Assembly (NCBI GenBank): GCA_016793245.1
Contig: JAEUHW010000190.1
Location: 1 to 63,883, forward strand
Length of the DNA stretch: 63,883 nt
Source: Planctomycetota bacterium
Lineage (GTDB): Bacteria; Planctomycetota; UBA1135; JADKAF01
Direction: 5' to 3'
In this document: in pieces, positions 1 to 8,473 of the stretch
Numbering within the stretch: the stretch's first letter is position 1
Layout of the letters: every line of letters starts with the position of its first letter
Made by a program: the position numbers and the translations under genes
The notes under the pieces: generated by a model
Database searches by the model: none
What the model saw: the letters and a program-made list of their open reading frames with translations, nothing else
What the model was told of the DNA's origin: nothing

Positions 1-707
1 CGTATTCGATGGTTGGAAGGAGCGCCCGTCGATCGCCTCGATCACAACCGCTCCAGTGGTAGCCGCCGTCGCACGTGCCTCGACTTGGCTGCTCACCACC
101 GGCTGGCGCCGCCACGGTCTGCTCGACATCCACGAGCTGCCACAGCAGAAGAGGCACGCCGGCCGACCGCGAGCGAACCTCGCCGATTCAAGCCGCCGAG
201 CAACCTCGCGCTGACGCGCTCGACCCTGCCGCCGCGCGGGCGTGGAACCCCGTGTCCATCGACGTCGTTCTCGCGTCGATGTCCGAACGATTCCATGAGC
301 ATGAGTCTCGGAGCCCCCGCCTCCAGCGGGCTCCGAGACGGCGCACGACGTCTATCGACGAAGCGGAGCCGCGCCCGGAGGCGCAGCAAGCGACGTGAAC
401 GACGCGCGACGTTCCGCGTTTCTCGCTCGCGTCGTTCGCGCCTCGACTGCCGAGCTCCATCGACGTGAACCACGCGCGTCGGGCGCGACGCTTGCTTCGC
501 CGTAGGGCCGGGCGTAGCGCCTACGCGGTCTTGCGCTCGCTCGCCTCTCGCCTCTCGCTCCTCGCTCCTCGCTTTCACGCGTTCACCTAGCCGCTCTGCC
601 GCGCAGCGAGATTGAGCATGTTGGCCGCGCGCCGCGGCGGACGAGCGCCAGAGGAGCGCTCGGAGCCGCTCTTGCCCTGCGTTCTCCCGCCCGCACAATC
701 GTCGCCC
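1..707. other. Left-edge region with no supported gene
   Basis: I see no convincing coding region here. Open frames exist on both strands, but their translations are arginine/serine-rich or lack any recognisable family signature, as expected for chance frames in very GC-rich DNA. The stretch holds one strong hairpin (305-339), two similar short strings reading GACGTGAAC near 391 and 463, and a run of GCCTCTC/GCTCCTC-type short repeats at about 540-570. A gene fragment cut by the left edge cannot be excluded. Confidence 0.5.
305..339. repeat. Perfect 12-bp stem hairpin
   Basis: GTCTCGGAGCCC at 305-316 is exactly complementary to GGGCTCCGAGAC at 328-339, around an 11-nt loop. No T-tract follows on either strand, so it is not a classical intrinsic terminator. 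It lies in a stretch without a supported gene, and its role is unknown. Confidence 0.5.
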
Positions 708-1436
708 ATGCAAGATACCGAAGCCTCGATGCCCTGGCACGGCGCGGAGCGCGAGGTGCGCTGGAGCGCGGACTACCGCGTGGCGCTCCCGGCGTGCGCC
801 GCGCCCGCCGCCGGCCACCCGCTGCTCCTCGCGCTGCACGGCTTCGGCGAGGACGCCGCGCGCTTCGCCGCGCGCCTCGCTCCGCTCGCGGGCGGGCCGT
901 ACGCGCTGCTCGTCCCGGACGCGCCGTTCCCCGTCGAGCTCCGCGAGGAGGAAGGCGCACGGATCGGGCGCGCTTGGTATCAGTACGACGGCGATGCCGC
1001 GACCTTCGAGCGCGCGCTGCGCTGGGGCGCGCAGCACCTCTTGGATCTGCTCGCGGAGGCGAGCCGCGCGTTCCCGCTCGATCCGCGGCGCGTCGCGCTG
1101 CTCGGCTACTCCCAGGGCGGCTATCTGGGCGCGGTGACCGCGCTCCGCGACCGCGAGCGCTACCGCGGCCTCGTCGCGATCGCGACGCGCGTGAAGAGCG
1201 AGATCCTGACCGAGGAACTCCGCTCCGCTCGCGGCTATCCCGTGCTCGCGCTGCACGGCGAGCGCGACCGCGCGACGCCGCTCGAGCCGCAGCTCCGCTC
1301 GCTGGAGGTGCTCCGGGACGCCGGCCTCGCCGTCGAGGTCGAAGTGCATCCCGGAGGCCACGGCTTCCGCTCGGAGCTCCTGCCGCACATCGACTCGTTC
1401 GTGCGCCGCGTCCTGGAGCTGCCGCCGCGCCCTTGA
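708..1436 (+). CDS. Alpha/beta-hydrolase, phospholipase/carboxylesterase type
   Basis: A 242-residue alpha/beta-hydrolase of the small esterase (phospholipase/carboxylesterase) type. LALHGFGED near residue 41 forms the oxyanion region. The nucleophile elbow is GYSQGG with Ser135; the likely remaining triad members are Asp187 in HGERDRAT and His218 in HPGGHGF. There is no signal peptide, so it is probably cytoplasmic. The frame is open further upstream, but that extension is Arg/Pro-rich and unlike the family, so I chose the ATG at 708. The substrate cannot be told from sequence. It precedes the histidine kinase gene by 79 nt on the same strand. Confidence 0.85.
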   Translation: MQDTEASMPWHGAEREVRWSADYRVALPACAAPAAGHPLLLALHGFGEDAARFAARLAPLAGGPYALLVPDAPFPVELREEEGARIGRAWYQYDGDAATFERALRWGAQHLLDLLAEASRAFPLDPRRVALLGYSQGGYLGAVTALRDRERYRGLVAIATRVKSEILTEELRSARGYPVLALHGERDRATPLEPQLRSLEVLRDAGLAVEVEVHPGGHGFRSELLPHIDSFVRRVLELPPRP

Positions 1437-1515
1437 GCCACGGCGGCCGGGCGGGTTCAAGCCGCGGGCTCCGAGTGGTCGATGCGTCCCCTCGAGACTC
1501 TCCCCGGAGGGGCGC

Positions 1516-3168
1516 ATGTTGCCCGCTTTCTTGCGCGAGCGCCTGTCGAACAAGGTCATCCTCGCGACCCTGAGCCTGCTCGCCGCGATCCTGGTGGGCA
1601 CGAACTACTTCGCGGTGCGCGAAGAGGAGCGCGTCGATCTCGAAGAGCTCGAGACGCGCAACGCGCAGCTCGCGGCGAACGCCGCGATGCTGCTCGGCCC
1701 CGTCATCGAGCAGGGGCGCTTCCGCGACCTGGACGAGTACGCGCAGAAGCTGGTCGATGGCACGCGCGACCTGGCCAAGCTGCGCATCCTCAGCATGGAG
1801 GGCATCGTGCTCGCGCAGTACCCGCCGGAGGGCTCGGGCGATCCGCGCCTGGAGTTCCCGAGCACGACGCGGGAAGTCGAGATCGCGCGCACCGAGCCGC
1901 TCGAGGACGAGGAGACCGTCGCCGAAGACGAAGCCGCCGAGGACGACGGAGAGGCCGCGGACGAGAGCGCAGAGAAGAGCCGCGCGAGCGAGCCCAAGGA
2001 GACCGCCGAAGAAGAGGCGCTCGCCGAGAGCTCGGAAGAGGAAGCAGCGGAAGAAGAGGAAGAGGAAGGTGATCCGCGCGCGAAGCGCGGCTCCCATCCC
2101 ACGCTCCTCGGCAAGTTGGCTCTCTCGAGCTCGCTCCACGGCGTCGAGCTCGCCGCCGCCGCTCGCCAGCGCTCCGCCGGTCTCGAGATCGCGCTCGTGC
2201 TGATCGGCACCTGCCTCCTGCTCGTGATCTTCCTGAAGCAACGCCTCGACGAGCCGCTCGCGGGCATCGCCGCCGAAGCGGTGGAGCTCGGTCGCGGCCG
2301 GCTCAATCGACCGCTGCGCTGGAAGGGCGACGACGAGATCGGGACGCTCGCCGACGCGCTGGAGCGCATGCGCAAGAACTTGGTCGAGCTGCACAAGAAG
2401 AACCAGGAACAGCACGAGCGCGCGCTCGAGGACGCGCGCTTGAAGGAGCTCTACGTCACCGAGGTCTGCGCCGAGCTCCTGGAGCCCGCGGCGCACCTCC
2501 TCTCCGCGGCGTCGGCCTCACCCGAGGTGACCAGCGCCGTCGAAGCTCCGGCGCTCCGCATCCAGACGCGCTTGCATCAAGTGCTCGCCCACGCGCGCCA
2601 GAGCTCCGGCGCCGAGACCGCGCTGCGCGCCGAGACCCTGGATCTACACTCGCTAGCCGCGGGCTGGCTCGAGCGCCTGCGCTTCGAAGCCGAGCTCCAC
2701 GGATTGGAGCTGGTGAACGAAGTGCGCGCCGGCACGAAGCTCAGCACCGACCCCGATCTCCTGGATCAGATCGTGGTGAACCTGCTCGACAACGCCGCGC
2801 GCACGACGAAGCAAGGCCGGATCGCGCTATCGGCCTCGCTCCTCGATCAGGACGCCTTGATCCTCCAGGTCGCCGACACCGGCACGGGAGTTCCACTGGA
2901 GCTCCAACAGAAGCTCTTCGAGAAGGACCAGCGCGGCTTCGCCGCCCACGCGCGCCAATACCAAGGCACGTGGATCGGCCTCCTCGTCGCGCGCCGCTCG
3001 GTCGAAGCGCTCGGCGGCGTCATGCACCTCGACAACACGCCCGGCATCGGCTCCTGCTTCAGCGTCGCACTGCCGCTCCGCCGCGGCGTCTCGGTCGACA
3101 GCCTCCGCGAGAAGCTGCGTCAGCAGACGACCGAGGAGATCACCTTCGAGGACGACATGTCGCTGTGA
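1516..3168 (+). CDS. Sensor histidine kinase-like protein with degenerate H-box
   Basis: A 550-residue membrane sensor. TM1 is at about 14-33, an extracytoplasmic region at 34-221, TM2 at about 222-241, a HAMP-like linker and coiled coil at about 242-310, and a C-terminal HATPase domain with an N-box (LLDNAA, about 423-428), a G1 box (DTGTG, about 454-458) and a weak G2 box (GTWIGL). The usual HELRTP H-box appears to read A-E-L-L-E-P at 319-324, with Ala in place of the phospho-accepting His. Residues about 126-187 are a highly acidic Glu/Asp tract inside the sensor region. GGAGG lies just upstream of the ATG. No response regulator gene is adjacent. ATP binding looks possible; autophosphorylation at the usual site does not. 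Confidence 0.8.
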   Translation: MLPAFLRERLSNKVILATLSLLAAILVGTNYFAVREEERVDLEELETRNAQLAANAAMLLGPVIEQGRFRDLDEYAQKLVDGTRDLAKLRILSMEGIVLAQYPPEGSGDPRLEFPSTTREVEIARTEPLEDEETVAEDEAAEDDGEAADESAEKSRASEPKETAEEEALAESSEEEAAEEEEEEGDPRAKRGSHPTLLGKLALSSSLHGVELAAAARQRSAGLEIALVLIGTCLLLVIFLKQRLDEPLAGIAAEAVELGRGRLNRPLRWKGDDEIGTLADALERMRKNLVELHKKNQEQHERALEDARLKELYVTEVCAELLEPAAHLLSAASASPEVTSAVEAPALRIQTRLHQVLAHARQSSGAETALRAETLDLHSLAAGWLERLRFEAELHGLELVNEVRAGTKLSTDPDLLDQIVVNLLDNAARTTKQGRIALSASLLDQDALILQVADTGTGVPLELQQKLFEKDQRGFAAHARQYQGTWIGLLVARRSVEALGGVMHLDNTPGIGSCFSVALPLRRGVSVDSLREKLRQQTTEEITFEDDMSL

Positions 3169-3205
3169 GCTGGTGGCGCGGAGCTCGGCTCCGCGGAGGC
3201 AGCTC
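3167..3205. terminator. Hairpin between convergent genes
   Basis: An 8-bp perfect stem, CGCGGAGC (3177-3184) with GCTCCGCG (3188-3195), sits around a 3-nt loop, with an outer stem GAGCTG (3167-3172)/CAGCTC (3200-3205). It spans the gap between the converging stops of the sensor gene and ftcD, so it is a plausible bidirectional terminator, although it lacks a T-tract. Confidence 0.5.
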
Positions 3206-5030
3206 AGAGCAGCGCCTCGACCTTGGCGGAGGTCGCCGCAGCGAGCGCCGTCGCCCGCTCCCCCATCGCCTTCACCTGCCCGCGCACCTGCTCCACCCAC
3301 GCCGCGTCCTTGATCGACTTCAAGTTGACGCGCACGTTGTAGACCGCGCCCTCGAAGCCCGCGCGCGCGACGAGCGCGCCGACGCCGGCGTCCGTCACGG
3401 AGGCCGGCAGGCCTTTCTCCGCCGCGCGGCGGCAGAGGTCGAGCGCTTCCAGGCAGAGCTCGGCGGTGTGCAACGGCACTTGCGTCGCGCGCTTCGTGCC
3501 GGCTTCGATCGCCACATCGCGAGCCGCGGACTCGGTCGGCGTGGCCTTGGGCAATCGCATCGCCTCCATCACCGCATCGAAGGCCTGCGTATCGAGGTCG
3601 ACCGCGCGCAGGAGTGCATCCTTCAACTGCTGGGCGCGCACGGCGACCTCTTCGAGCTCCGCGTGCGCGGCGCGATGTGCACTCTTCGCGTGCGTCAGGT
3701 TCGCGACCATGGCAGCGAGCGAGGCGCCGAGCGAGCCCACGAGCGCCGCGATCGAGCCCCCGCCCGGAGCGGGCGTCGCGCGCGAGACCTCATCCGCGAA
3801 GTCGTTCAGGCGCTTGCTGACCAGCGGGCCGTCGGTCGTCGGCAGGCCGAGGATCGACTTCTGCGGATCGAACTTGCCGACGTCTTTCAGGCCGAGCGAC
3901 TGCACCGCGGTCTCGACCAGATCGCAAACCGGGATGCCGCGGCTCGAGCCCTGACGCGCGAGGTAGAAGTCCGCGGCGCGGCGCAGCGCGTCGTACGGCA
4001 CGAGGCCCACGATCTCCGATCCCGTGACCACCGCTCCGCGCTCGCGCGCCATGTCCCGCGAGGCCTCGAGCACGTCGTGCATCGAGGTCGTCTTGTAGTC
4101 GGTCAAGTTGATCGAGATCTGCGCGCGACCGTACTCGGGGATCAGCCAGCCCACCGCGCGGCAGGCCTTGAAGCGCCCGCGGCGATGCACGCTCTTCCCC
4201 TCGAGGTCGTTCGGATCGAGCTCGTGGAACGCGAGCTCTTCGCGCAGCTCGAGCCCGAGCACCTCGCGGTAGTGGCGCTCCAGCTCGTCCAGGCTCTTGC
4301 CGACGAAGTCGTCGTAGGCGCTCGGGAACCGCTGCTTGCTCGGCTCGTACTTCAGCAGCGTCCCGCTCGTGTACCACGCGTCGGTCTGGCCGCGGCGCAC
4401 CGCGCGCCCCTTCTCGCGGAGATCGAACGCGAGATCCGTCGCGTGCTCCTTCACGCGTGAGTTCAAGTTCACGTTGTAGGCGATCAGGAACTCGCGCGCG
4501 CCGATCGTGACCACGCCGCTCCGCGGCACGAAGCGCGCCGGTCCGAAGTCGGGGCGCCACTGCTCTTGCGCGAGCTTCGTCGGCAGCGCCTCGTACTCGC
4601 CTTGGCGGAGATAGGCGAGCGAGCGCCGCTCGGGACGCGTCGCGGCGTGCTCGTAGAGGTAGACCGGGATCTGGAGCTCGCTGCCGACGCGCGCGCCGAG
4701 GCGCCGCGCGAGCTCGCTGCACTGCTCCATCGTGACGCCGGCGACGGGCACGAAGGGGCAGACGTCGGTCGCGCCGTGGCGCGGATGCGCGCCCTTGTGC
4801 TTGCTCATGTCGATGAGCTCGGACGCGCGCTGGATCAGCCGGAACGCCCCCTCGAGCACGGCGTCCGGCGTGCCCACGAAGGTGATGACGGTGCGGTTCG
4901 TCTCCTTGCCCGGATCGACGTCGAGGACGGAGACGCCCTCCACGGAACGAGCGGCGGCGACGATGCGCTCGATGCGCTCCGCGTCACGGCCTTCGGAGAT
5001 GTTCGGAACGCACTCGACCAAGGGCTGCAT
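3204..5030 (-). CDS. ftcD: Bifunctional glutamate formimidoyltransferase / formimidotetrahydrofolate cyclodeaminase
   Basis: A 608-residue fusion of the two enzymes that take the formimino group of formiminoglutamate onto tetrahydrofolate and then deaminate it to methenyl-THF at the end of histidine breakdown. The N-terminus CVPNISEGR is the family hallmark, and the transferase active site KHKGAHPRHG includes His82. The cyclodeaminase domain begins near residue 408 with FADEVSRATPAPGGGS, Asp413 being the likely catalytic acid. It is longer than animal FTCD (about 540 residues), the extra length lying mainly in the transferase half at about 190-290. No hut genes are in the window. It is divergent from the secreted protein gene at 5132, with 101 nt between. 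Confidence 0.93.
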   Translation of the reverse strand: MQPLVECVPNISEGRDAERIERIVAAARSVEGVSVLDVDPGKETNRTVITFVGTPDAVLEGAFRLIQRASELIDMSKHKGAHPRHGATDVCPFVPVAGVTMEQCSELARRLGARVGSELQIPVYLYEHAATRPERRSLAYLRQGEYEALPTKLAQEQWRPDFGPARFVPRSGVVTIGAREFLIAYNVNLNSRVKEHATDLAFDLREKGRAVRRGQTDAWYTSGTLLKYEPSKQRFPSAYDDFVGKSLDELERHYREVLGLELREELAFHELDPNDLEGKSVHRRGRFKACRAVGWLIPEYGRAQISINLTDYKTTSMHDVLEASRDMARERGAVVTGSEIVGLVPYDALRRAADFYLARQGSSRGIPVCDLVETAVQSLGLKDVGKFDPQKSILGLPTTDGPLVSKRLNDFADEVSRATPAPGGGSIAALVGSLGASLAAMVANLTHAKSAHRAAHAELEEVAVRAQQLKDALLRAVDLDTQAFDAVMEAMRLPKATPTESAARDVAIEAGTKRATQVPLHTAELCLEALDLCRRAAEKGLPASVTDAGVGALVARAGFEGAVYNVRVNLKSIKDAAWVEQVRGQVKAMGERATALAAATSAKVEALL

Positions 5031-5131
5031 CGGAGATCCTCTGCGGGAGCTGCGGGTTCGCCAGAGCTTGGCAAAAAGCCCGTTCGCCCGCGAGAGCTTG
5101 CGGAAGGCGCGCGCCCTCCTATCCTCAGGCC

Positions 5132-6043
5132 ATGCACGGACTTCTCCTCGCCGCTCTGCTCTGCGCCGCCTGGCCGCAGGAGCCCGCGTCCCCGCCGGAG
5201 CCGCCGCGATTCCTCCGTGGCGCGAGGGGAAAGCTCGAGCTGCGCTCGGAGATCGAGCTCGAGATCGAGACGCGGCTCGAGAGCCTGGTCTCGACCGGCA
5301 AGAGCCGCATCACCACCGTGTTCCAGCTCGAGCTCGCGGTGCGGTCCGCGGACGCCGAAGGCGGTGGAACGTTGGCGCTGCGCCTCCTGCGCCTCGAAGC
5401 CGAGATCGAGGACGCGAGCGGGCGCACGCGCTGGGACTCGGAGCGGCGAGTGGCCGAGCCGGCCGATTCGCCGCGCGCGGATCTCCTCGCCGAGCTCGCC
5501 CGCCTCGAGGGCGCCGAGCTCGAGCTCGATCTCGATCGCTGGTATCGCCTGCGCGCGCGACGCGGCGCGGACGCGCTGGCCGCGCGGCTCGGGATCGCTC
5601 CGGACGGCGCGGGGCTCGCCCCGGTCCTACCGTGGCTGTGGGCGGCGTTTCCCCGCGATGGGCAGAGAGAAGAGCTCGAGCTCGCGCTCCCGATCGAGGC
5701 GCGCGTCGCGCCGGAGAGCGAAGCGAATCCTCGCGGTCCGCGCCTCCGCGCGACGCTGGAGCGCGTCCCCTCCGATATCGCGAAGGACGAGCGCGAAGGC
5801 GACGCGGTCGTGGCACTCACCATCGTGCCGCGCGAGACGCGCGCCACCGACGGCGCCCGTCGCTCGATGGAAGCGCGCGGACGCTTCGCCTTCGATGCGG
5901 CGACGGGCCTGCTCCGGCGCGGCGAGCTCGAAGCCCTGGCGATCGGCGCCCGCGAAGCGCGGCTCGATCCCGGTCGCCCGCTCTTCGTCGCGAGCATCCA
6001 GCGCGCGAAGTCGCGGCTCTCCTGGAAGCGCCTCGGCGACTGA
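5132..6043 (+). CDS. Secreted protein of unknown function paired with an RND exporter
   Basis: A 303-residue protein with a short N-terminal signal peptide (hydrophobic LLLAALLCAAW, residues 4-14). The remainder is Glu/Arg-rich and predicted to be beta-stranded, with no family I recognise. The stop is 3 nt from the start of the downstream RND/MMPL gene, so the two are almost certainly co-transcribed, and the protein may act in the periplasm with that exporter. This is inference from spacing only. Confidence 0.75.
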   Translation: MHGLLLAALLCAAWPQEPASPPEPPRFLRGARGKLELRSEIELEIETRLESLVSTGKSRITTVFQLELAVRSADAEGGGTLALRLLRLEAEIEDASGRTRWDSERRVAEPADSPRADLLAELARLEGAELELDLDRWYRLRARRGADALAARLGIAPDGAGLAPVLPWLWAAFPRDGQREELELALPIEARVAPESEANPRGPRLRATLERVPSDIAKDEREGDAVVALTIVPRETRATDGARRSMEARGRFAFDAATGLLRRGELEALAIGAREARLDPGRPLFVASIQRAKSRLSWKRLGD

Positions 6044-6046
6044 TCG

Positions 6047-8473
6047 ATGTCCGCCGAGCGCCCGAGCTCCCGACGACACCTCGCCCGCGCGGCTTGGCTG
6101 CTCCTGCTCCTCGGCGCGGCCGCGTGCGCGGTCTACGCGCTGAAGAACTTCCGCCTCGAGTCGTCCGCCGAATCGCTCGTGCTCGACGGCGATCCGGATC
6201 TCCGCTTCTACCAGGAGACGCGGACCCTCTTCGCCTCCGATGAGTTCGTGCTCTGCGCGCTCGAGGCCGAGGATCACTTCACGCCCGCTGGCGTCGCGCG
6301 CCTCGAACGTTTGACCAAGGAGCTGGAAGCGCTGCCCGGCATCGCGCAGGTGCTCTCGCCCACGCGCGTCCCGCTCTTCTTCTCGCGGCGCGAAGTGCCG
6401 GACGAAGGGCGCATCGCCTCCGCGCTGCGAAACCGCGTGCCGCGGACCCTCGTCGGCGACGACATCGATCTCCTGCGCGCGAAAGAGGAGCTCTCGACGC
6501 ATCGGGTCTACCGCTACGCCGTGCTCTCCGCGGATGCTCGCGTCGCCGCGGCCCTCGCGTTCCTGGCCGCGGATCCCGAGCACCTGGCGTTGGCGCAGGA
6601 ACGCACGCGCTTGCAGGGCGAGCTCGAGCGGGGCGTCGACGGCGCGCGCCGCGCGGAGATCCGTTCGCGCTTAGCGAGCATCGACCCGCGCTACTTGGAG
6701 CTCGATCAGCGCCGCCAGGACCAGCGCTTCGCGATCGTCGCCGCGGTGCGCTCCGTGCTCGAGCCCTTCGAGCGCGAGGTCGCCGCCGTCCATGCCTCGG
6801 GCGTGCCCGTCGTCGTCGTCGACATCGTGCGCGCGCTGGAGAGCGATCTCCTGCGCATGGGCGGAACCTCGCTGCTGCTGGCGCTGCTCTACCTCCTCGC
6901 CGTCACGCGCTCGCTGCGCACCACGCTGCAGGCGCTCGCGGTGTTGATCTCGACGCTCGGCGTCACCTTCGCGATCTTCTTCGCGACGGGCCGCTCGCTC
7001 ACCATCGTCTCCGCGAACGCGCCATCGCTCATCGCGCTGATGGGCTTCGCGCACGCGCTGCATCTCCATGTGCGTCAGCGCGAGCTGCGTGCGCACCACC
7101 GCGAGCTCACGGCGACGGAGGCGTTGCTGCGCGCGGCGCGCGAGCTCTGGAGGCCGTGCTTCTGGACCGTCGCGACGACGGTCGCGGGCTTCGGGAGCCT
7201 CGGCCTCGCGGGCATCCTGCCGGTCGAGGACTACGGCCTCGCGTGCACGCTCGGCGTCGTGCTCGCGTTCGTGTTCTCGTTCGTGCTGCTGCCGCTAGGC
7301 GCGATCGCGTTCCCGAGCGCCGCAGCGGCACCGGAGTACGCGCCGAGCTCCTCGCGCGCTCGGCTCGAAGGTCTCGGCGCCGCGGCGCAGCGCCATCGCG
7401 GCAAGGTGCTCGGCTCGTTCGCCGCGCTGGCGCTCTTCGCCGCCCTCGGCGTGCCGCGCCTCGCGGTGGAGACGCGCTTCATCGACTACTTCGGATCCGA
7501 GACGCGCCTCTACCGCGACTTCGAATATCTCGATCGCCGCATGGGCGGCACGATGAACCTGGAGATCGTGCTCAGCGCGCGCGCCGATGCCGCGCAGGCC
7601 GATCTCGCGAGTGAAGCCTCTCTCGACATGCTGGGCCGCCTCGACGCCTGGCTCGGAGCGCGGCCCGAGATGGGCGCGGTCTCGTCCTTGCACGACTTCG
7701 CCGTCGAGACCGCGAAGGTCCTGCCGGGCGACGGCGGCCTGAAGCGCACGCTCGGCGTGCTGGGCCGTATCCTCGGCGAAGAGAAGCTGCGCCTCTATCG
7801 TTCCTCCGATGGGCACCACGTGCGCGTGCTCGGCCGCGTGCACGAGAGCCGCTCGGACCTCGATCGCCGGCGGCTGCTGCAAGAGCTCGATCAAGAGCTC
7901 GCGCGCCTGCGCCCCGAGCTCGAAGCTCTCGGCCTCGAGGCACGCGCGACGGGCATGTTCCTGCTCTACACGAACGTGCTCGATTCCCTGCTCGCGAGCC
8001 AGACGCAGACCGCGCTGCTCACGATCGGGCTCGTGCTGGCGATGCTCTCGATCGCGCTGCGGAGCCTCTGGCTCGGCGCGATCGGGCTCCTGCCCAACGC
8101 GTTCACCATCCTGCTCGCGCTGGGCTGCATGGGCTGGCTCGGCGTGCATCTCGACATCGCCACGGTGATGCTCGCCTCGGTGACCTTCGGCCTCGCCGTG
8201 GATGCCACGATCCACTACCTGCACCGCGTGCGGCAGGAGCGCCGCTCCGGCAGGACGGCGAGCGCCGCGCTACTCCGCGCGCACGCCACGATCGGCGTCT
8301 CGATCTTCCACGCGAGCGCGATCGCGGTGGTCGCCTTCTGGGTCTATGCGCTCTCGAACTTCCGCCCGAACATCACCTTCGGCCTCGCGACGGGGCTCGC
8401 GATGGCGGTCGGCCTCTTCGCGACGCTCTTGCTGCTCCCCTCGCTGCTCAGCTTCTGGCGCGCGCGGCGCTGA
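6047..8473 (+). CDS. RND/MMPL-family membrane exporter
   Basis: An 808-residue transporter with the two-fold RND layout: TM1 at about 14-32, a large soluble loop, a bundle of TM helices from about residue 268, a second soluble loop, and a second bundle from about 660 to the end. The second half keeps the proton-relay type motif VDATIHY with Asp719. The matching position in the first half reads GFAHALHLH and lacks the Asp, so proton coupling may be asymmetric. The size fits the single-chain MMPL/lipid-exporter branch rather than tripartite drug pumps of about 1030 residues. It follows the secreted protein by 3 nt and overlaps the converging hydrolase gene by 26 nt at the 3' end. Confidence 0.85.
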   Translation: MSAERPSSRRHLARAAWLLLLLGAAACAVYALKNFRLESSAESLVLDGDPDLRFYQETRTLFASDEFVLCALEAEDHFTPAGVARLERLTKELEALPGIAQVLSPTRVPLFFSRREVPDEGRIASALRNRVPRTLVGDDIDLLRAKEELSTHRVYRYAVLSADARVAAALAFLAADPEHLALAQERTRLQGELERGVDGARRAEIRSRLASIDPRYLELDQRRQDQRFAIVAAVRSVLEPFEREVAAVHASGVPVVVVDIVRALESDLLRMGGTSLLLALLYLLAVTRSLRTTLQALAVLISTLGVTFAIFFATGRSLTIVSANAPSLIALMGFAHALHLHVRQRELRAHHRELTATEALLRAARELWRPCFWTVATTVAGFGSLGLAGILPVEDYGLACTLGVVLAFVFSFVLLPLGAIAFPSAAAAPEYAPSSSRARLEGLGAAAQRHRGKVLGSFAALALFAALGVPRLAVETRFIDYFGSETRLYRDFEYLDRRMGGTMNLEIVLSARADAAQADLASEASLDMLGRLDAWLGARPEMGAVSSLHDFAVETAKVLPGDGGLKRTLGVLGRILGEEKLRLYRSSDGHHVRVLGRVHESRSDLDRRRLLQELDQELARLRPELEALGLEARATGMFLLYTNVLDSLLASQTQTALLTIGLVLAMLSIALRSLWLGAIGLLPNAFTILLALGCMGWLGVHLDIATVMLASVTFGLAVDATIHYLHRVRQERRSGRTASAALLRAHATIGVSIFHASAIAVVAFWVYALSNFRPNITFGLATGLAMAVGLFATLLLLPSLLSFWRARR

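Noticed and set aside
1..300. Possible gene fragment crossing the left edge
   Set aside because: No frame gives a recognisable protein on either strand.
93..2496. Long minus-strand open frames (to 502 and 637 residues) across the esterase and sensor genes
   Set aside because: Arg/Ala/Glu-rich shadow translations opposite clear genes, with no family signature.
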